DNA of 64,000 nucleotides from Chamaecrista fasciculata (lineage: Eukaryota > Streptophyta > Magnoliopsida > Fabales > Fabaceae), in assembly GCA_003254925.1 (NCBI GenBank), contig QANZ01017153.1, forward strand, positions 153,504 to 217,503, read 5' to 3'. Positions 44,701-59,763 of this stretch are shown here, piece by piece (within the stretch, counting starts at the first letter, position 1; every line of letters starts with the position of its first letter). The notes below the pieces were generated by a model. It made no database searches. It saw nothing but the letters and a program-made list of their open reading frames with translations, and was not told the DNA's origin. Made by a program: the position numbers and the translations under genes.

Positions 44701-45437
44701 TAATTTCATTCTTCGAGATTATTAGGGTCTGAAAAAACTGGTTGCCGATGATGTTGATTTGTGGGGCTTGATTTTGGAAAAATTAGGGGGTTTTGATTTG
44801 TGGGTCTGAAGAAATTTGGGGGTTTTGATTTGTTTGTAGTGTACTTGAATGAATTTTGCATGGTCTAAACAAATTTGTGGGGCTTGATTTCGGAAAAAAT
44901 TGGGGGTTTTGATTTGTTTGTAGTGTACTTGAATGAAAATTCCAGCTTCTGGTAGTTGAGTATGGGGATTTTTTGATAAATTATAGATGCTCATTTGTCT
45001 TTTGAGGTTCTAAGGACTATTTTGATAAAGATCATAAACTTTTGGGATTAAAGTGTAATAAAATCATGACCTATTCAAAAGAAATCTTATGAAAAGGAGA
45101 AAATTCTGTAATATTAAAATTCTAAAGACCCTTTTATAATTAATTTCAACTCAACAGTAAAATTACATAATGTACTCTTTAGTTTCTGTTTTCTTTATGT
45201 TTTGATCCCTTTTAGTAAAGGGAAATGACTAAAACGCATAAGAGAAAACTTGTTGGGAGGTTTTTGACATTTTAAGGTGGTCACAATTACATTTGCCGTT
45301 AAATCCTAACGGAAATAAAGCATAGAGGACCAATTCGCTAACGGAGCAAACCACGGGGCACCAAACTGTAAAAATTTTTCTTTCAGGGTACCAAAGTTTA
45401 AACGCCCCTAACCACAGGCTACCAAACTGCAATTTAT
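41741..45437. mobile_element. Giant hairpin Mutator-like element (arms ~1.25 kb)
   Basis: The left arm runs from 41741 (GGGTAAATTACAGTTTGGTA) to 44176 and contains a 1,175-bp foreign insertion. The loop is only ~16 bp (44177-44192), and the right arm is 44193-45437. Without the insertion the arms are ~1,258 and ~1,245 bp and pair almost throughout, including promoter-like, coding-like and AT-rich parts. Near the loop, a GC-richer stretch has an open frame with DDMEWVRDQIRLNGLHMHDN, which looks like captured host coding sequence of unknown origin. The outer right end merges into a poly-A run with one N, so its target duplication cannot be read. The short open frames in the arms are mirror translations, not genes. 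Confidence 0.85.
42503..43677. mobile_element. PIF/Harbinger-like element nested in the giant hairpin
   Basis: It has ends GGGTGTGTTTGGGAT and ATCCCAAACACACCC, with TCA duplicated on both sides (42500-42502 and 43678-43680). The opposite hairpin arm preserves the empty site (GCTTCCTAACTGAATCAAAT near 44669), which confirms the insertion point and a 3-bp target duplication. The interior is non-coding and matches 33668-35426 in reverse orientation. Confidence 0.88.
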
Positions 45438-45474
45438 AAAAAAAAAAAAAAAAAAAANAAAAAAAAAAAAAAAA
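45437..45474. repeat. Poly-A run with one ambiguous base
   Basis: About 37 A residues are interrupted by an N at 45458, exactly at the right end of the giant hairpin. The run length is unreliable and may hide the last bases of the element. Confidence 0.8.
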
Positions 45475-45774
45475 GGTGATAAAGTGTTTCTACAAATTCG
45501 CCCAACGAAATATGTAAAGTAAGTTTTTATTTTCATTATTAACTAGACAAGGGAATATTTTAGTTAATTTTCGCGCACCGGAAACGATAAATTGCAAGTT
45601 GAAGATATATGATTATGGATTAGAGGACGTGGATATTGATATTCCCTTGTGCCTCAGAAAATAAACACAGTGGATATATTCATATTCCCTATCTGCCTAC
45701 CTATCTCACACTCATTCGATTTCTGCTTCAGAATTCAAGATTTACACTCAGACTGGGAGAGCGAAGTAGAAACG

Positions 45775-48644
<2,870 letters not shown>

Positions 48645-49988
48645 GGTAAGGTAAAGCCTATCTGTTTTGCTTTCTTGGTAACACTAAAGAGTAAAGACTA
48701 TGGTAGTGTGCTTATAGAATATTGATCCTCCTTAAACTACCCCATTTCTTAACTCTATATAGCCTACGATATTGTGCTTATACAATGTTAATGTTTTGCA
48801 GTTGTTCTGCTGTAATACATCTCTGCCTCCTATTAATTAGCATAGCAGTGTTTGCTAATGCTTCTTTTTTTTGTCACAATGTCTCTGGTTTGTTCTTCGT
48901 ATAGTTAAATCAGAGCCAGCCGACAGAACAAGCAGAAGATTGTTTTATACTTTTTTATTTTATTTTATTTTTTTGGTGTAGCAGCATTGCAGAATAGCAA
49001 TAAACATTAGATTGGCTATCGCTTGATCACTTTGTAGGTTGTTCCTTTTTGTACCAAAGATGAGTATCTTTTTTGTGTCACTACTAGATTCATCCTGATG
49101 GAATTGACCTTTAAAATGTAATGTATATGTTGTAAACAAGTACTTTCATTGACAGTAGCTGTTTTGAGGCCTTATTTCATTAAACGGTACACTAAAAAAT
49201 TTTTGTAGTGAGCTGAAGTTGGCTATTTGTAAGATTTGCTATTATTTGGTATTAGATGATCTGGTAGTAACTGAGTGATTCTTGGAAGTAGATCAATGAG
49301 CTTTAATGAATAGTATCAGGGTCATCTTTAAAGATTGAAGAATTTTAATTTGAACCTCAAACTTAGCCATTTTTTTCAAATATCCTCTGAATAGCCAGGC
49401 AGCCAGCCCAGTTGAAATGATAGAGAGTAGAGACATTAAAATATTTTATTGAGCTTTCCTTGCACAAGACCAAAAATGCTTTTTGTATTTATATTTGAAT
49501 ATCAAAGTGCACGGGCATCTCTCTTCACAAGACCAACAGGAACATTAAATTGACAAATATACTAAATGTTGGATTACCAAATTTTGCAATGCCAAACTAA
49601 ACTTCCCCGAGTTAAATACATGATTTGACGCTTCATCATTTGCAGAAAAAGAACTTTCCTTCATTACAAGTACAAAACAACTGGAAAAGCTGACTTCTAA
49701 GTTCTAATATGGCCGCATTCATGCAAAATTTGAGCAGATACTTGACGAAAAAATGGCAAGCCAAGTTTTAAGTCATGTCGAGATGAGCTATATTACTGGT
49801 GCAGTTCAAAGATTTCCAAACTAGAAAAATGTGCCATTGCTTAATTTTTCCCTTGGGTAAAAAATATGCTCACAACGATACAACTGGATACAGCTATTTT
49901 ATTCTGTAAGGAATAAAACATTACTAAAGGCTCTAAGAGAGAAGAGGACATTTCTTGTTGATCAATATATGCATTTGCAAAAACGTAC
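48645..49988. other. Intergenic region between convergent PSA2-like and MTP genes
   Basis: This should hold the two 3' UTRs, which face each other. It is AT-rich with no coding signal and no clear transposon. Confidence 0.6.
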
Positions 49989-52900
49989 TCAAGGCTGACT
50001 ATTAGGCAACTTGCTTGGAACTGAGTGCTCTGGTTTGTGGTCACATTCGAAGTCTAGATGAACAAATGCTCGCTCAACTTCCGGAAGTTTCTCAATCTTT
50101 ATCTGTAGGGTCTCTCCAATGGCATGTGCTTGTTTTAAGGGTATATCCTCGGGCAGCTCAATGTCAACCTGTTTCAAAATGAATCTAAATGATACAGTAG
50201 AGCAACCTTAATTTTGTATGCACTCTCCTCACACTTAACAAAATTTTCCTATGAACATAATATTTTCAAGTAGATTTGGTGTAACTGAACCAATGTAAAC
50301 AAGTCCTGTAGACATGTGAAATAAGTTTACAGTGAACACGGCATCTCAGAAGTCAACTCTACAAGACTTAACTATTCTTGATTAGCTAAATTAATTTACC
50401 TTAAAAAGTTTTCCATTAGCAGGGGAAGAGCTACTGCTGGGCCTGGAACATGCTTTTCTAGAAATATACAGAAACTTCAAATTTTATATTATTATTTTCA
50501 CTTTAAAAATCGCATGTTTTTCCAGTAAAAAAAAAAATTACTTTTTTTTTTTTTTTTGCTTGGCCCCTTTAGGAACTTCTTGCTAGGATCCTTCCAACTT
50601 TTACCTCCCTCAAAATTTCTTCAAGCTTAATTTCATGAGGCAGTGATAACCTACAGGTAAAGCATATGATAATGCCATGGGACTAGACTTACACAAAGCG
50701 CTTTATATCTTCGTTATTAAGTTCACCTTTAAAAATAAAATGTGACAAACTTTTTTATGTAATCAATCATATAGGAGAGGGAGAATATAGACTTTTTAAA
50801 AATATATGCATCGTTCTATAATTGGTGAACCAGATAAAAAAATATCTAAAGAATCTTACGACATTTTGTTTTCAATGCCATATTGGACGAACTGCTTAGA
50901 TAAAGTGAAGATTAGGCAGGTCTTGCCATGTATACAGAGTGTTAAGGCTTTTGAGAGTGAATTAGACAATAAATAAAATAAAGTTAGATACTATGTCATG
51001 ACCAAATACTCCTATAATTTTACTTCATATAATACAACATACCTCAACAAAATATAGAACGCCAAATGTGTATGCGCGGACGGTGTCAATTCGCTTAATT
51101 TCAGGGTGCATTAAAACAAGATATGTCAGCTTCTGTAAAACTTCAGGAGGTGCAGATTGTCCCACTAGAGAAACTGCATAGGAAATTATCCATAATGTTC
51201 ACATAAGTCGGTCTACAAATAGCTTCAATATAACCAATACCATGAAATTTCGATCTCTTTAAATAAGATCTGAAACTGGGTCATCCTTAGCCCTCAATGA
51301 ACAACATTCATTCTAGCGATTATCATCCCAAGTTCCCAATTTGTAGTTTAATTTTTTCCAAGGCCATGCTTACTTAATGATTTTACTCATCAGAAATAGG
51401 TCAAATATGAAATGAAATAGATGATTACCTGCATTTTCCATAACAGTGCCAGACCAATTTGTAATTGTGTATATTGCAAGCACAATAGCACCAGCTGGGT
51501 CAATCCACCAGTAATAATAATCACCAAGAACAGCCGCAATCAATCCAACCACATTTGTTATAACATCAAAATAGTGATCCTGCATTATGCACTTGTAAGC
51601 TGATTTAACTGTACTTGGACTCAGTTCATAAGCAGCTAATTAAGAAAAGAAGAATCCATACCTTTGCATAGGCACGTACAATCTTGTTTCCTGAGCTTCT
51701 ACAGTAAAGCCAGAGCGAGAGTTTCACCACTGTTGCAAATAACATAATGGTGTATAACCATATTAGCTGATCTTTACTCATTTTTTCAGAAGGCTTATCC
51801 TCTATTAGTTCTTCTACAGCTTGGATCAATATCTGAAAGCCTGCAGCAAAATGATGAAAGACGTAACATTTCAATTCAAATGAGGATTCAGAATATGTAA
51901 TCCTTATAAAAATAAATAAATACAGACTCGACTTCCATAATGAGAATAAGCTTGTAACAATGGGAAGGTACTACAACAGTACACAATTAGTAGAAAACTG
52001 AATCTAAGTCTATTCAAACACGATTAAATATTTACATACTTAGATGAATCATTGGCACCTTCAGCTATTCAGGATATAGACAACAATAATAGCTTACAAA
52101 TTTGAGGCATACAATGATGCTTATAATGAATTGGCATTAAATGTAAGGAGCAGTTGTATATCCAAGTAGAACATAATTAACAGCATAAAAAGGTTTTGCA
52201 TGAGAAGGAACTCCACCATCTCCATCAGCTATCAGCTATGTCAAATCAAAGTAACAAAAAGAAATTTGATACAAAGTAATAAAAAATTAATAAATGAAAT
52301 AGATTTTGTTGCTTCACCTCCCAAAAGAAGTTTTACCAGTAAGAAACAAAAAATGAGCAATGAGGAAGCTAGGAATGGGTTAAAGTCAGTTTTACACACC
52401 AAGTGTTGCCATCACAGCTGCAAAGATAATTATGCCCACCGGCTGCACCCTCAACTTTCCAATTGGGTATTTGTAGATATTTATGCTCTTCATTGAGAGG
52501 TGAGTGAACCAAAGTATTCCACCGGCCATAAGATCAAGCAGAGAATCTAGTGTTGATGCAGCAATAGCAATTGATCCACTCCTCACTGTTGCATAAATCT
52601 AAACATGGATAAAGTATATTATTACTAAACTGCTAGAATGTCAGCAAGAATGAGATGTCAACAAAAAAAAATGAAAAGAGCTAATGCTGAAACAGGTTCA
52701 AGTAGTTGGTAGTCACGAGCTGCTTCATGTGATATTTGATTTGTTTGAAGAAAATTCTATCAACATATGATTAATGAATTATAACTAAGGGAACCTAAAC
52801 TTGATGATCACTTCAAAAAGGAATGAAAAACGGGCCTTTTGATCAGAACATCTCCTGGGAGTTTTATTCATAAATGGAAGTATTGAAAAACATATTGAAA

Positions 52901-53917
52901 TATCACCTTCAATGCCAATAAAACTATATTCGCATAGTTAGAGATCTTCATTGCTCTCTCATGTTGAGCCTGTTCCTCATTGTCTTCCTCATCAACAGAG
53001 TCAGACATCACTATGGTGTCAACTTCCTCAAATGATTTTAGAGTAGCAAATTGCTGTTCATAGTAATCTTTCTCCTCTGTATAAATTGGAACATGTTAGA
53101 TCTAAGAGAAACAAAAACAACCTGTGCTTTAAAATACACTGCATGATATATAATTATTGATGGCATGAGGTCACACATTTTGGCAAATGGGAAGAAAACC
53201 GAATTCTCATATATCATCTCCAAATTATATGATTTCATTTGCAACAGTGATAATCGCCTCTGGATGAGAATTTTTGTCAGGTGACCACACATAGGACTGT
53301 AAACAGAACCCAAGAATATATTATTTTAAAATACACGACACGGAAAAACGAAAAAGGAAACCACAACAGATCGTGGAGATTACGTCAGCTGAATAATCTA
53401 TTCAAAGGATTAACCACAATAGAAATTAATGCTCCGTGTCTTTATTGTTCATAGGTATCAATGTATCATCACTCCCATTTCCATTTCAGACTTTAAAGAT
53501 TTCCCATAATAATGCGACAAACAATCTAGTCATAAATGAAGATAAACATTGACTAAAAAGAAAGTTAACAAAGGAATATGATAGCAAAATTGACCATAAA
53601 ATCAACAGATAAATAAACTTGGTCGTACACAACAATCAGGGAACAGATAACACCCTGAATCATCAAACAGAGTGAGTAAAGAAATGGAGAATAGGGAGAA
53701 TTAAACCTTTGCTTAAGCCCGAGGTTCTAGAGAAATCAATGTCAAAGGACTCCGATTCGATGCCGGCTCGGACCTTATCTGGCAGCTTCGCCACAAATTC
53801 AGTCCTCAAAGAGTTAAAAGAGTTCCGGCGACTATACCGGCCGCGGCGGCCACCAGGACTCCGACCATCCTTCCGAAGAAGAGGCGAATTCGGATCCGAA
53901 CCCGAATTCCCGTCCAT
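49989..53917 (-). CDS. MTP: Mn-type metal tolerance protein (CDF family, MTP9/10-like)
   Basis: This is a cation diffusion facilitator, predicted to export Mn2+ from the cytosol across an endomembrane or plasma membrane by proton antiport. Exons in transcription order are 53917-53707, 53076-52907, 52598-52400, 51840-51662, 51579-51429, 51173-51043 and 50168-49989, giving 406 residues. A long Arg/Ser-rich cytosolic N-terminus precedes six predicted membrane spans. The metal site has the DxxxD pair of the Mn-CDF group, DSLLD (~145-149) and DHYFD (254-258), instead of HxxxD of Zn transporters. The C-terminal domain carries [30 protein letters not shown] and [18 protein letters not shown]. From remembered sequences it is closest to Arabidopsis MTP9/MTP10. 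All splice sites are GT-AG and phases agree. Metal specificity is inferred. Confidence 0.95.
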
Positions 53918-54170
53918 GAATTAAATTGCTTCCGATGACACCACTCAAAAAGCTTTATAGAATCAGCTATGGAAGATATTCTAGAGCTTCTTTTTGTCTG
54001 AAAGATTCTTGCAGTGTTAACCTTTATCTTATGATTGCTCTGTAGAGAAAACCGTACCTTGGACTCACTTTATAGGTGAATGTCCCAAAATGAAAAAACG
54101 AGTTATTTATTTATATGCTGATAAAAAGTAAAACCTGAGGAGAGGTAGTAACTGTTCTTGTAATAATTTA

Positions 54171-54487
54171 GGCTAAAGTACACTTTTGGTCTCATAACTT
54201 TGGCAAAGGTCTCAATTTAGTCCCATAATTTTTTTTGTTACAATTTTGGTCCCATAACTTCTGAAAACATCACGCTGTTGGTCCCAAGCTGATATTCATT
54301 CATTTTCTATCGTTAAAGATGATCTGACCTACTGAGTTAAATGATGATGTCGCAAATATGGGTGAAGTGGATTTAACTGCAGATAATGGATATAAATAAA
54401 CTTTGAACCAATGGTGAGACGTTTTCAAAAATTATGGGACCAAAATTGCAACAGAAAAATTTATAGGACAAAAAGTGCACTTTAGCC
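54171..54487. mobile_element. MITE with perfect 9-bp target duplication upstream of MTP
   Basis: Left GGCTAAAGTACACTTTTGGT and right AAAAAGTGCACTTTAGCC are inverted repeats. AATAATTTA flanks both sides (54162-54170 and 54488-54496). It is the same family as 8289-8715. It starts ~250 bp upstream of the MTP ATG, so it may lie in the promoter. Confidence 0.88.
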
Positions 54488-54514
54488 AATAATTTATTAT
54501 CTGGAAGCATTTTT

Positions 54515-54865
54515 TTTTTGCAAAAGTACTAATTTCGCCCCAATTTTTTACATTAATTATCAATTTTGTCCCCAATTTTTTTTACAGCCAATTTTGTTCC
54601 TAATGTTTTACATTTTTGTCAGTTTTATCCTTTGATCTTACTTTAGTCAAATATTAACGCCAACATCTACATGACTCATGATATGCAATGTAAAATTAAT
54701 AGAAAAAGAAATTCAAATCCTAACTTTAAAAAATAAGATGTAGTCTGTTGTTAATTTATTAAAAGAAGTTAGTCAAATGATAAAATTGACCAAAATATAA
54801 AATATTAGAGATAAAATTGACAATTTCTATAAAATTTGAAAACGAAGTTAATACTTTTGTTTTTT
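54515..54865. mobile_element. Inverted-repeat MITE, relative of 11500-11860
   Basis: Shared blocks with 11500-11860 are CTAATTTCG, TTAAT.ATCAATTTTGTC, TAATGTTTTACATTTTTGTC on the left and GATAAAATTGACCAAAATAT on the right. Ends are approximate. Confidence 0.55.
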
Positions 54866-55609
54866 TTTTTTATATATACACGAAGCATTTTATTCATGTA
54901 ACCTTTATGACCTCTGAAAAGGAGGTGTTTGACTGTTTTCTACGTTACCATTTCGGCATAGCGTTATTTATTTATTTTATTTTATTGGGGTGAAAGTCGC
55001 TTGCCTTTTTTAATTTTTTGGTCAGTCCTTTGTTTTGTTATTCGTTTGGTGCCAATCAACTGATGCAGTGGTCCACTTCTCATTTGGAGTTTGAAATTGA
55101 GTTACGGCCAACATTATTAAAATACGACTCCATTTTGATAAAAAAAAAAAAGAAAATAAAAAGAAATACGACTCCATCGTTGCATATTTATGTATGACCT
55201 AATTTTAAATAGAGACAATTAAAAATAATAATAATACTCAGCAACATTGGTGTATCTATGGTAATTTGGTATCTGCAGCTGGATATTTCTATCATGCAAC
55301 TAATAGCAGTCACATCGTTAATAGCGACTTTTCAGTTAGTGCATAGATTACAATAAGTTACTGGTACTTTATGAAGAGTTAAAATTTTAAAACATTAGGA
55401 GAATCACAATTTTGTAACTAAAAATTATTTAAAATATTTATTATCGATAATAATAATTAATCTATTCATTGATTTAGAGAGATCTCATCAAATTAAATGA
55501 GATAGTTAGTCAGGTAGTTTAAAATTATTTTATATTCAAAATAAAAAATTAAACATAGGACGTTTGATTGAGAATGAGAATTATAATTCTAAAAAACGTA
55601 ATGTCTTAA

Positions 55610-55724
55610 GGCGTGTTTGATTTTTTTTTCAAAACAGTTTTTTAATTTTGAAAACAAAAAACATGTGTAATTTTTATTTTTTAAAACAGAAAACAGTGTT
55701 TAAAAAACATAATCAAACAGACCC
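55610..55724. mobile_element. Tourist-like MITE (115 bp)
   Basis: The ends GGCGTGTTTGATT and AATCAAACAGACCC are inverted repeats, with TTAA on both sides (55606-55609 and 55725-55728). The size and TIR fit PIF/Harbinger (TAA duplication). A TTAA duplication would be the alternative reading. Confidence 0.65.
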
Positions 55725-56868
55725 TTAATCCCTCTATAATTTGTACTATTAGCGAAGCAAGTGGCAACTTTAAGGCAGAAAGACATTCCCAAACAAGAGA
55801 ATAAAAGTTAATATAGTTCTTAGTTCTTACTAATTGTGACAAACCGACAATGATTAAACTGACGCTAATTAATCGTGAACTAATATATCATTTAATCTCA
55901 CATATAATATTCATATTTAAAATACCGATAAATATCCACATCAGATGGGTTATTATTATCTTATCTTTTATTTTTGTGTAAAATTATGTGATTTTGTCAA
56001 CATTCCATGCCATGCCGCTGCTGTTACTATCAGAAAGACTGAGAATTTTGAAGACTCCAATTACAATAATGCCAAGGGCACATAAATTAAAAGATAAGTA
56101 ACCTTCGAAATGATTGTTTTGGACAGATTAAAATAAAGATGTTTCTTCTTTTCTTTCGCGCCGGAAATGCTTCATTAATAGAAAACAAAAGTGAGAGACT
56201 AGCAACAAGAAACAATAAACAAAAAGAATAGTCAACAGAGAAAACAAAGAGAAAATACCAAAAACAGCATCTAACAATTCTCTAAAGCCATTTGTGTCAT
56301 CAACACCCCTTCACGACGAATACTCTTACAAAATCCAGAGGCCAGAGCTAATTAAGATGTAAGCCAAGGGGGCATTTAAATCATTATTGAATAAGTGATT
56401 CTTTATTATTTAAATCTCCAACTTCTCATAAAAAAACCAATGTCCAATCATCCAAACAATTATGAAGAATTATTTCACCGACATTCTTCGAGGAATAAAC
56501 TGATGTGTAAGCCTAAGATTAACGTTGTTAAATGATCTCATTATTTAATGAGGCAGAACAAATTTAATAGTTAATTACATAGAATTCATTTCAATAATAA
56601 TCAGATATATTGTTAGGTATCATGAATAATGTTGGAATATGTAGATTTACACTTCACTTGCAATCCCTGAATTTGTTGTAGGCGAAAGAAGCACACTCAC
56701 CAGAACCTGTCTTCATGTGGCTGCATACACAAACAAGCATTTGTGAGTAGTATTAAGATAAGAATTTTTTTTTTTTGGCCAGATATTAAGATAAGAATTT
56801 GATCATTCATAAGATTCACTTATTCTTTATTTTCGCATCTTAGGTTAATTATATGATAATTTTAACAA

Positions 56869-57421
56869 GTCAGAGTACACTTTTAGTCCTATAACTTTTG
56901 TTTAGATCTCAATTTGGTCCTATAACTTTTTTTGTTGCACTTTTGGTCTCATATCTCTTTTATTAAGGTTACAGATTTGGTCCCGTGTTTCACTTTTGGT
57001 CCCATAAATTTTGTTAGGTCTCAATTTGGTCCCATAACTTTTTTTGTTACACTTTTGGTCCCAATATCTTTTACTCAGGTTGTAAATTTGATCTCGTGTT
57101 TCACTTTTGGCTCCATATCTTTGGATTGGATTACAGAATTTGTCCCATATCTTTTGGTTAGATTGCATAATTGGTCTCATATCTTTGAATCAAGTGCATA
57201 ATTAGTCATATATCTTGGGTCAAGTGGGACTGATAGTGGAACTTTTTACAAAGATATGAAATCAATTCTGCAATCTGATCAAAATAAATGGGACCAAAAG
57301 TGATACAGGATCAAATCTGCAACTTGAGCAAAAGATATAGGATCAAAAGTGCAACAAAAAAAGTTATAGGACCAAATTGAGACCTAAGCAAAAATTATGG
57401 GACCAAAAATACACTTTCACC
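56869..57421. mobile_element. MITE next to the IQD 3' end
   Basis: Left GTCAGAGTACACTTTTAGTC and right GGACCAAAAATACACTTTCACC are inverted repeats. The interior repeats GGTCCCATATCTTTT-type units. The 9-mers TTTTAACAA (56860-56868) and TTTTAACAG (57422-57430) form the target duplication. It ends 13 bp from the IQD stop codon at 57434. Confidence 0.82.
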
Positions 57422-57433
57422 TTTTAACAGTAA

Positions 57434-59549
57434 CTAGGTACTTACATGATGATAGGCATTTGTGAGAAGTGTACTTGTGGAACCGCACTCACTATGAACG
57501 AGTGAAACAGTGGAGGCATCAAGGTTGACGATTGAGCATGGATAATAATGGTAGTTATGAGGTGTAACAGTACTAACACCCACATGTGAAGATGACCTTT
57601 GCATGGTCTTGTTGATGATTGGCTTTGTGGTTTTTCCACGGCTAGATTGCCTCTCTAGCCAATATTGTGGAGGCCTTTGTTTGGGTGCACTGTGTGATCG
57701 GAATTTGGCTCTTGATGACTCTGTGTTTGACATGTAGTTTGGGAGTAACGATGAGTAGTTATGATGATGAGAATCATCAATTTTACAAGCAGGGCTGCTC
57801 TGTGCTGATGATGATACAGATACCTTGTGATTGAGATTGAGATTATTGATCTCTTGTTTTGAGTATGAGTATGATGAAGTATTAGTACTCTGTGATGATG
57901 GGTATTCATGTCTCTTCTCCCTCTTGCTCTTTCTGCTTCTTGATGACTTGTATTTTGACTCACACTCATCCATCTCCACTATCTTCTTCATCTTCTCTTC
58001 CACTTCTCTCTCCATTTCCTGCATTCATAATAACCCCAATTTCCCCTGTTCATCTTCCTTTTCTTTCTTTCACCTTAATTCCAGACATGGGCGAATTCCT
58101 AATTTCATTACTTTTTTTTTCTTATGAATGAATTAACAGTTTTTGTCTCAACGAGCAGTTTATTTATCTTGAATATTGTCACATTGTGTTACGCCACTTA
58201 AAAAATAAAAACGGGAAGTGTTAAATTCTAGCTGTCACTTATTTTTTTGGTGGGGAATTCTAGCTGTCACTAACAGTATGCCGTCATAAAACATTATTCT
58301 GCTGAAGACTCAATAATTGTGTTGCGTTACAGTAGTTTGAACTTTGAATCAATTACATATATTCATTAATAAATTAAAACAAAATAATTACCCTATAATT
58401 TTCTCAAAATTTTAACTCAGTACCTCTATAACTTTGATTTTCTAAAAAATCAAGTATATACTCTACAAAAATGTTATAAAAAAAATTAGATTGAGGTAAA
58501 TGACTAAATTCATATGTTAAACAAACTAAAACATATGATAGATGCATGATTTAATTGGACCAGGCCAAAAGAGTGCCTAAACTAGTGAGATTGAAAAATT
58601 TTAAATCAAATTTCATGAAAGAAAAAAAAGTAAATCAAATAATCAAGTTGCATTGGTCTAATAAACGTCAATCATTTGAATGTGGGAGGGGGGGTTAATT
58701 CATTGATGAAAATACAATCCACCAACAATTTTGTTACAATAGAGTCTTGTTCATTAGATTGAAGAGACTAGGCAAATAAACAGAAATAATTTACATGAAC
58801 CAGAGGCATATCACATCATTGCATTGCATTGCACTATTGTTGTAATTAGAATTTTAACCATATATGATTCTCAAAACAAAGATGATTTGGAAGCAGAGGT
58901 AGATACTATATTTAATTATTTATATATGTACTCACAGTGTAGATATGGGTTAATAAGCAGTGGTGAGTGATGTTTGGATGAGTAGTAGGATGAGGTTGAT
59001 TAGAGTTGATTCGGATCCTGTGAGCACAAGCTCTGTCTTGTGCTCTCAACAAAGCCTTCATGCATCTAAGAGTAGCCATAGCCTGCTTCCTCACCAACTG
59101 TCCCCTTACCAGTGCTTGCAACTTCACTATTCCTCTTAATGCACCCAATGCTTTTCTTGCCTGTTCAATTCATAATTGCAAAACAATATAATATAATCAA
59201 TTCCTTTCCCTCAAACTAATTAATTAATATATATATATATACATACCAAGTAAGAGCGAAAAACAGATTGAATTTTAATGGTAGCGGCTTCTTCAATACT
59301 TATTATAGGTGACGCCGATGTGGTACTGGGAGTGATCACTACATAATTATTGAATTGCAGTTGCTTGCAAGTTGAAGAACTTGATGATGATGAGGTTGAT
59401 GATCTCCGAAAACTCCATCTCTTTTTCTCTTTAGGGGTCGTTGTCGTTGAAGAACTCGAAGAATTATTGTGATTATTATTTCCTCCATCTTTTTCTCTCT
59501 TGCTTTTTTTCTTCAACAACTGTCTAAGCCATTTGCTTGTCTTACCCAT
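57434..59549 (-). CDS. IQD: IQ67-domain (IQD) calmodulin-binding protein
   Basis: This is a plant-specific scaffold that binds calmodulin and often microtubules or the nucleus. Exons are 59549-59247, 59160-58936 and 58018-57434, giving ~370 residues. ATG 59549 starts [20 protein letters not shown], a basic N-terminus typical of the family; upstream in-frame codons are not ATG. The IQ67 domain begins [16 protein letters not shown]. The phase-0 intron falls right after these 16 residues, the hallmark position of IQD genes. It continues [20 protein letters not shown], then [18 protein letters not shown]. The third exon carries the family motif [20 protein letters not shown] and, near the end, [17 protein letters not shown] strong donor-like GTAAGT overlaps the last three codons, so the true C-terminus may be spliced differently. 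Confidence 0.93.
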
Positions 59550-59763
59550 CTCACTCAACCACTTGTTACCAAGTAAGGACTAATTATTATAAGAAACCTA
59601 CAAAAGTGAAATCCAGATCTTCTTGTCTATATGCCTTTATGCTTCACTTCATTAGTTCATTTATTCATTATTACAAATCAACTACCTTATCATCTCCTAT
59701 CTTGCTTTTACTAACTAACTATTAGCATGGACAACACTGACACGTCCACACACATATATATAA

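Larger units (their letters stand above)
53918..57433. other. MTP-IQD intergenic region
   Basis: There is no supported gene. It contains the MTP 5' flank and four MITEs (54171, 54515, 55610 and 56869). A possible last exon of IQD lies at 56697-56720 (see findings). The remainder is AT-rich. Confidence 0.55.

Noticed and set aside
42185..45432. Paired open frames of ~60-100 residues (MNIYDLLKNLHTQ, MSIYNLSKNPHTQ and others)
   Set aside because: They are mirror copies from the two hairpin arms, with low-complexity content and no family match recognised.
56920..57201. Open frames with repeated GTK(S/L)ETRDQI or LVPISF units
   Set aside because: They come from the repeated GGTCCCATA units of a MITE.
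57831..58131. Ser/Phe-rich open frames opposite IQD
   Set aside because: They are antisense shadows of the IQD third exon.
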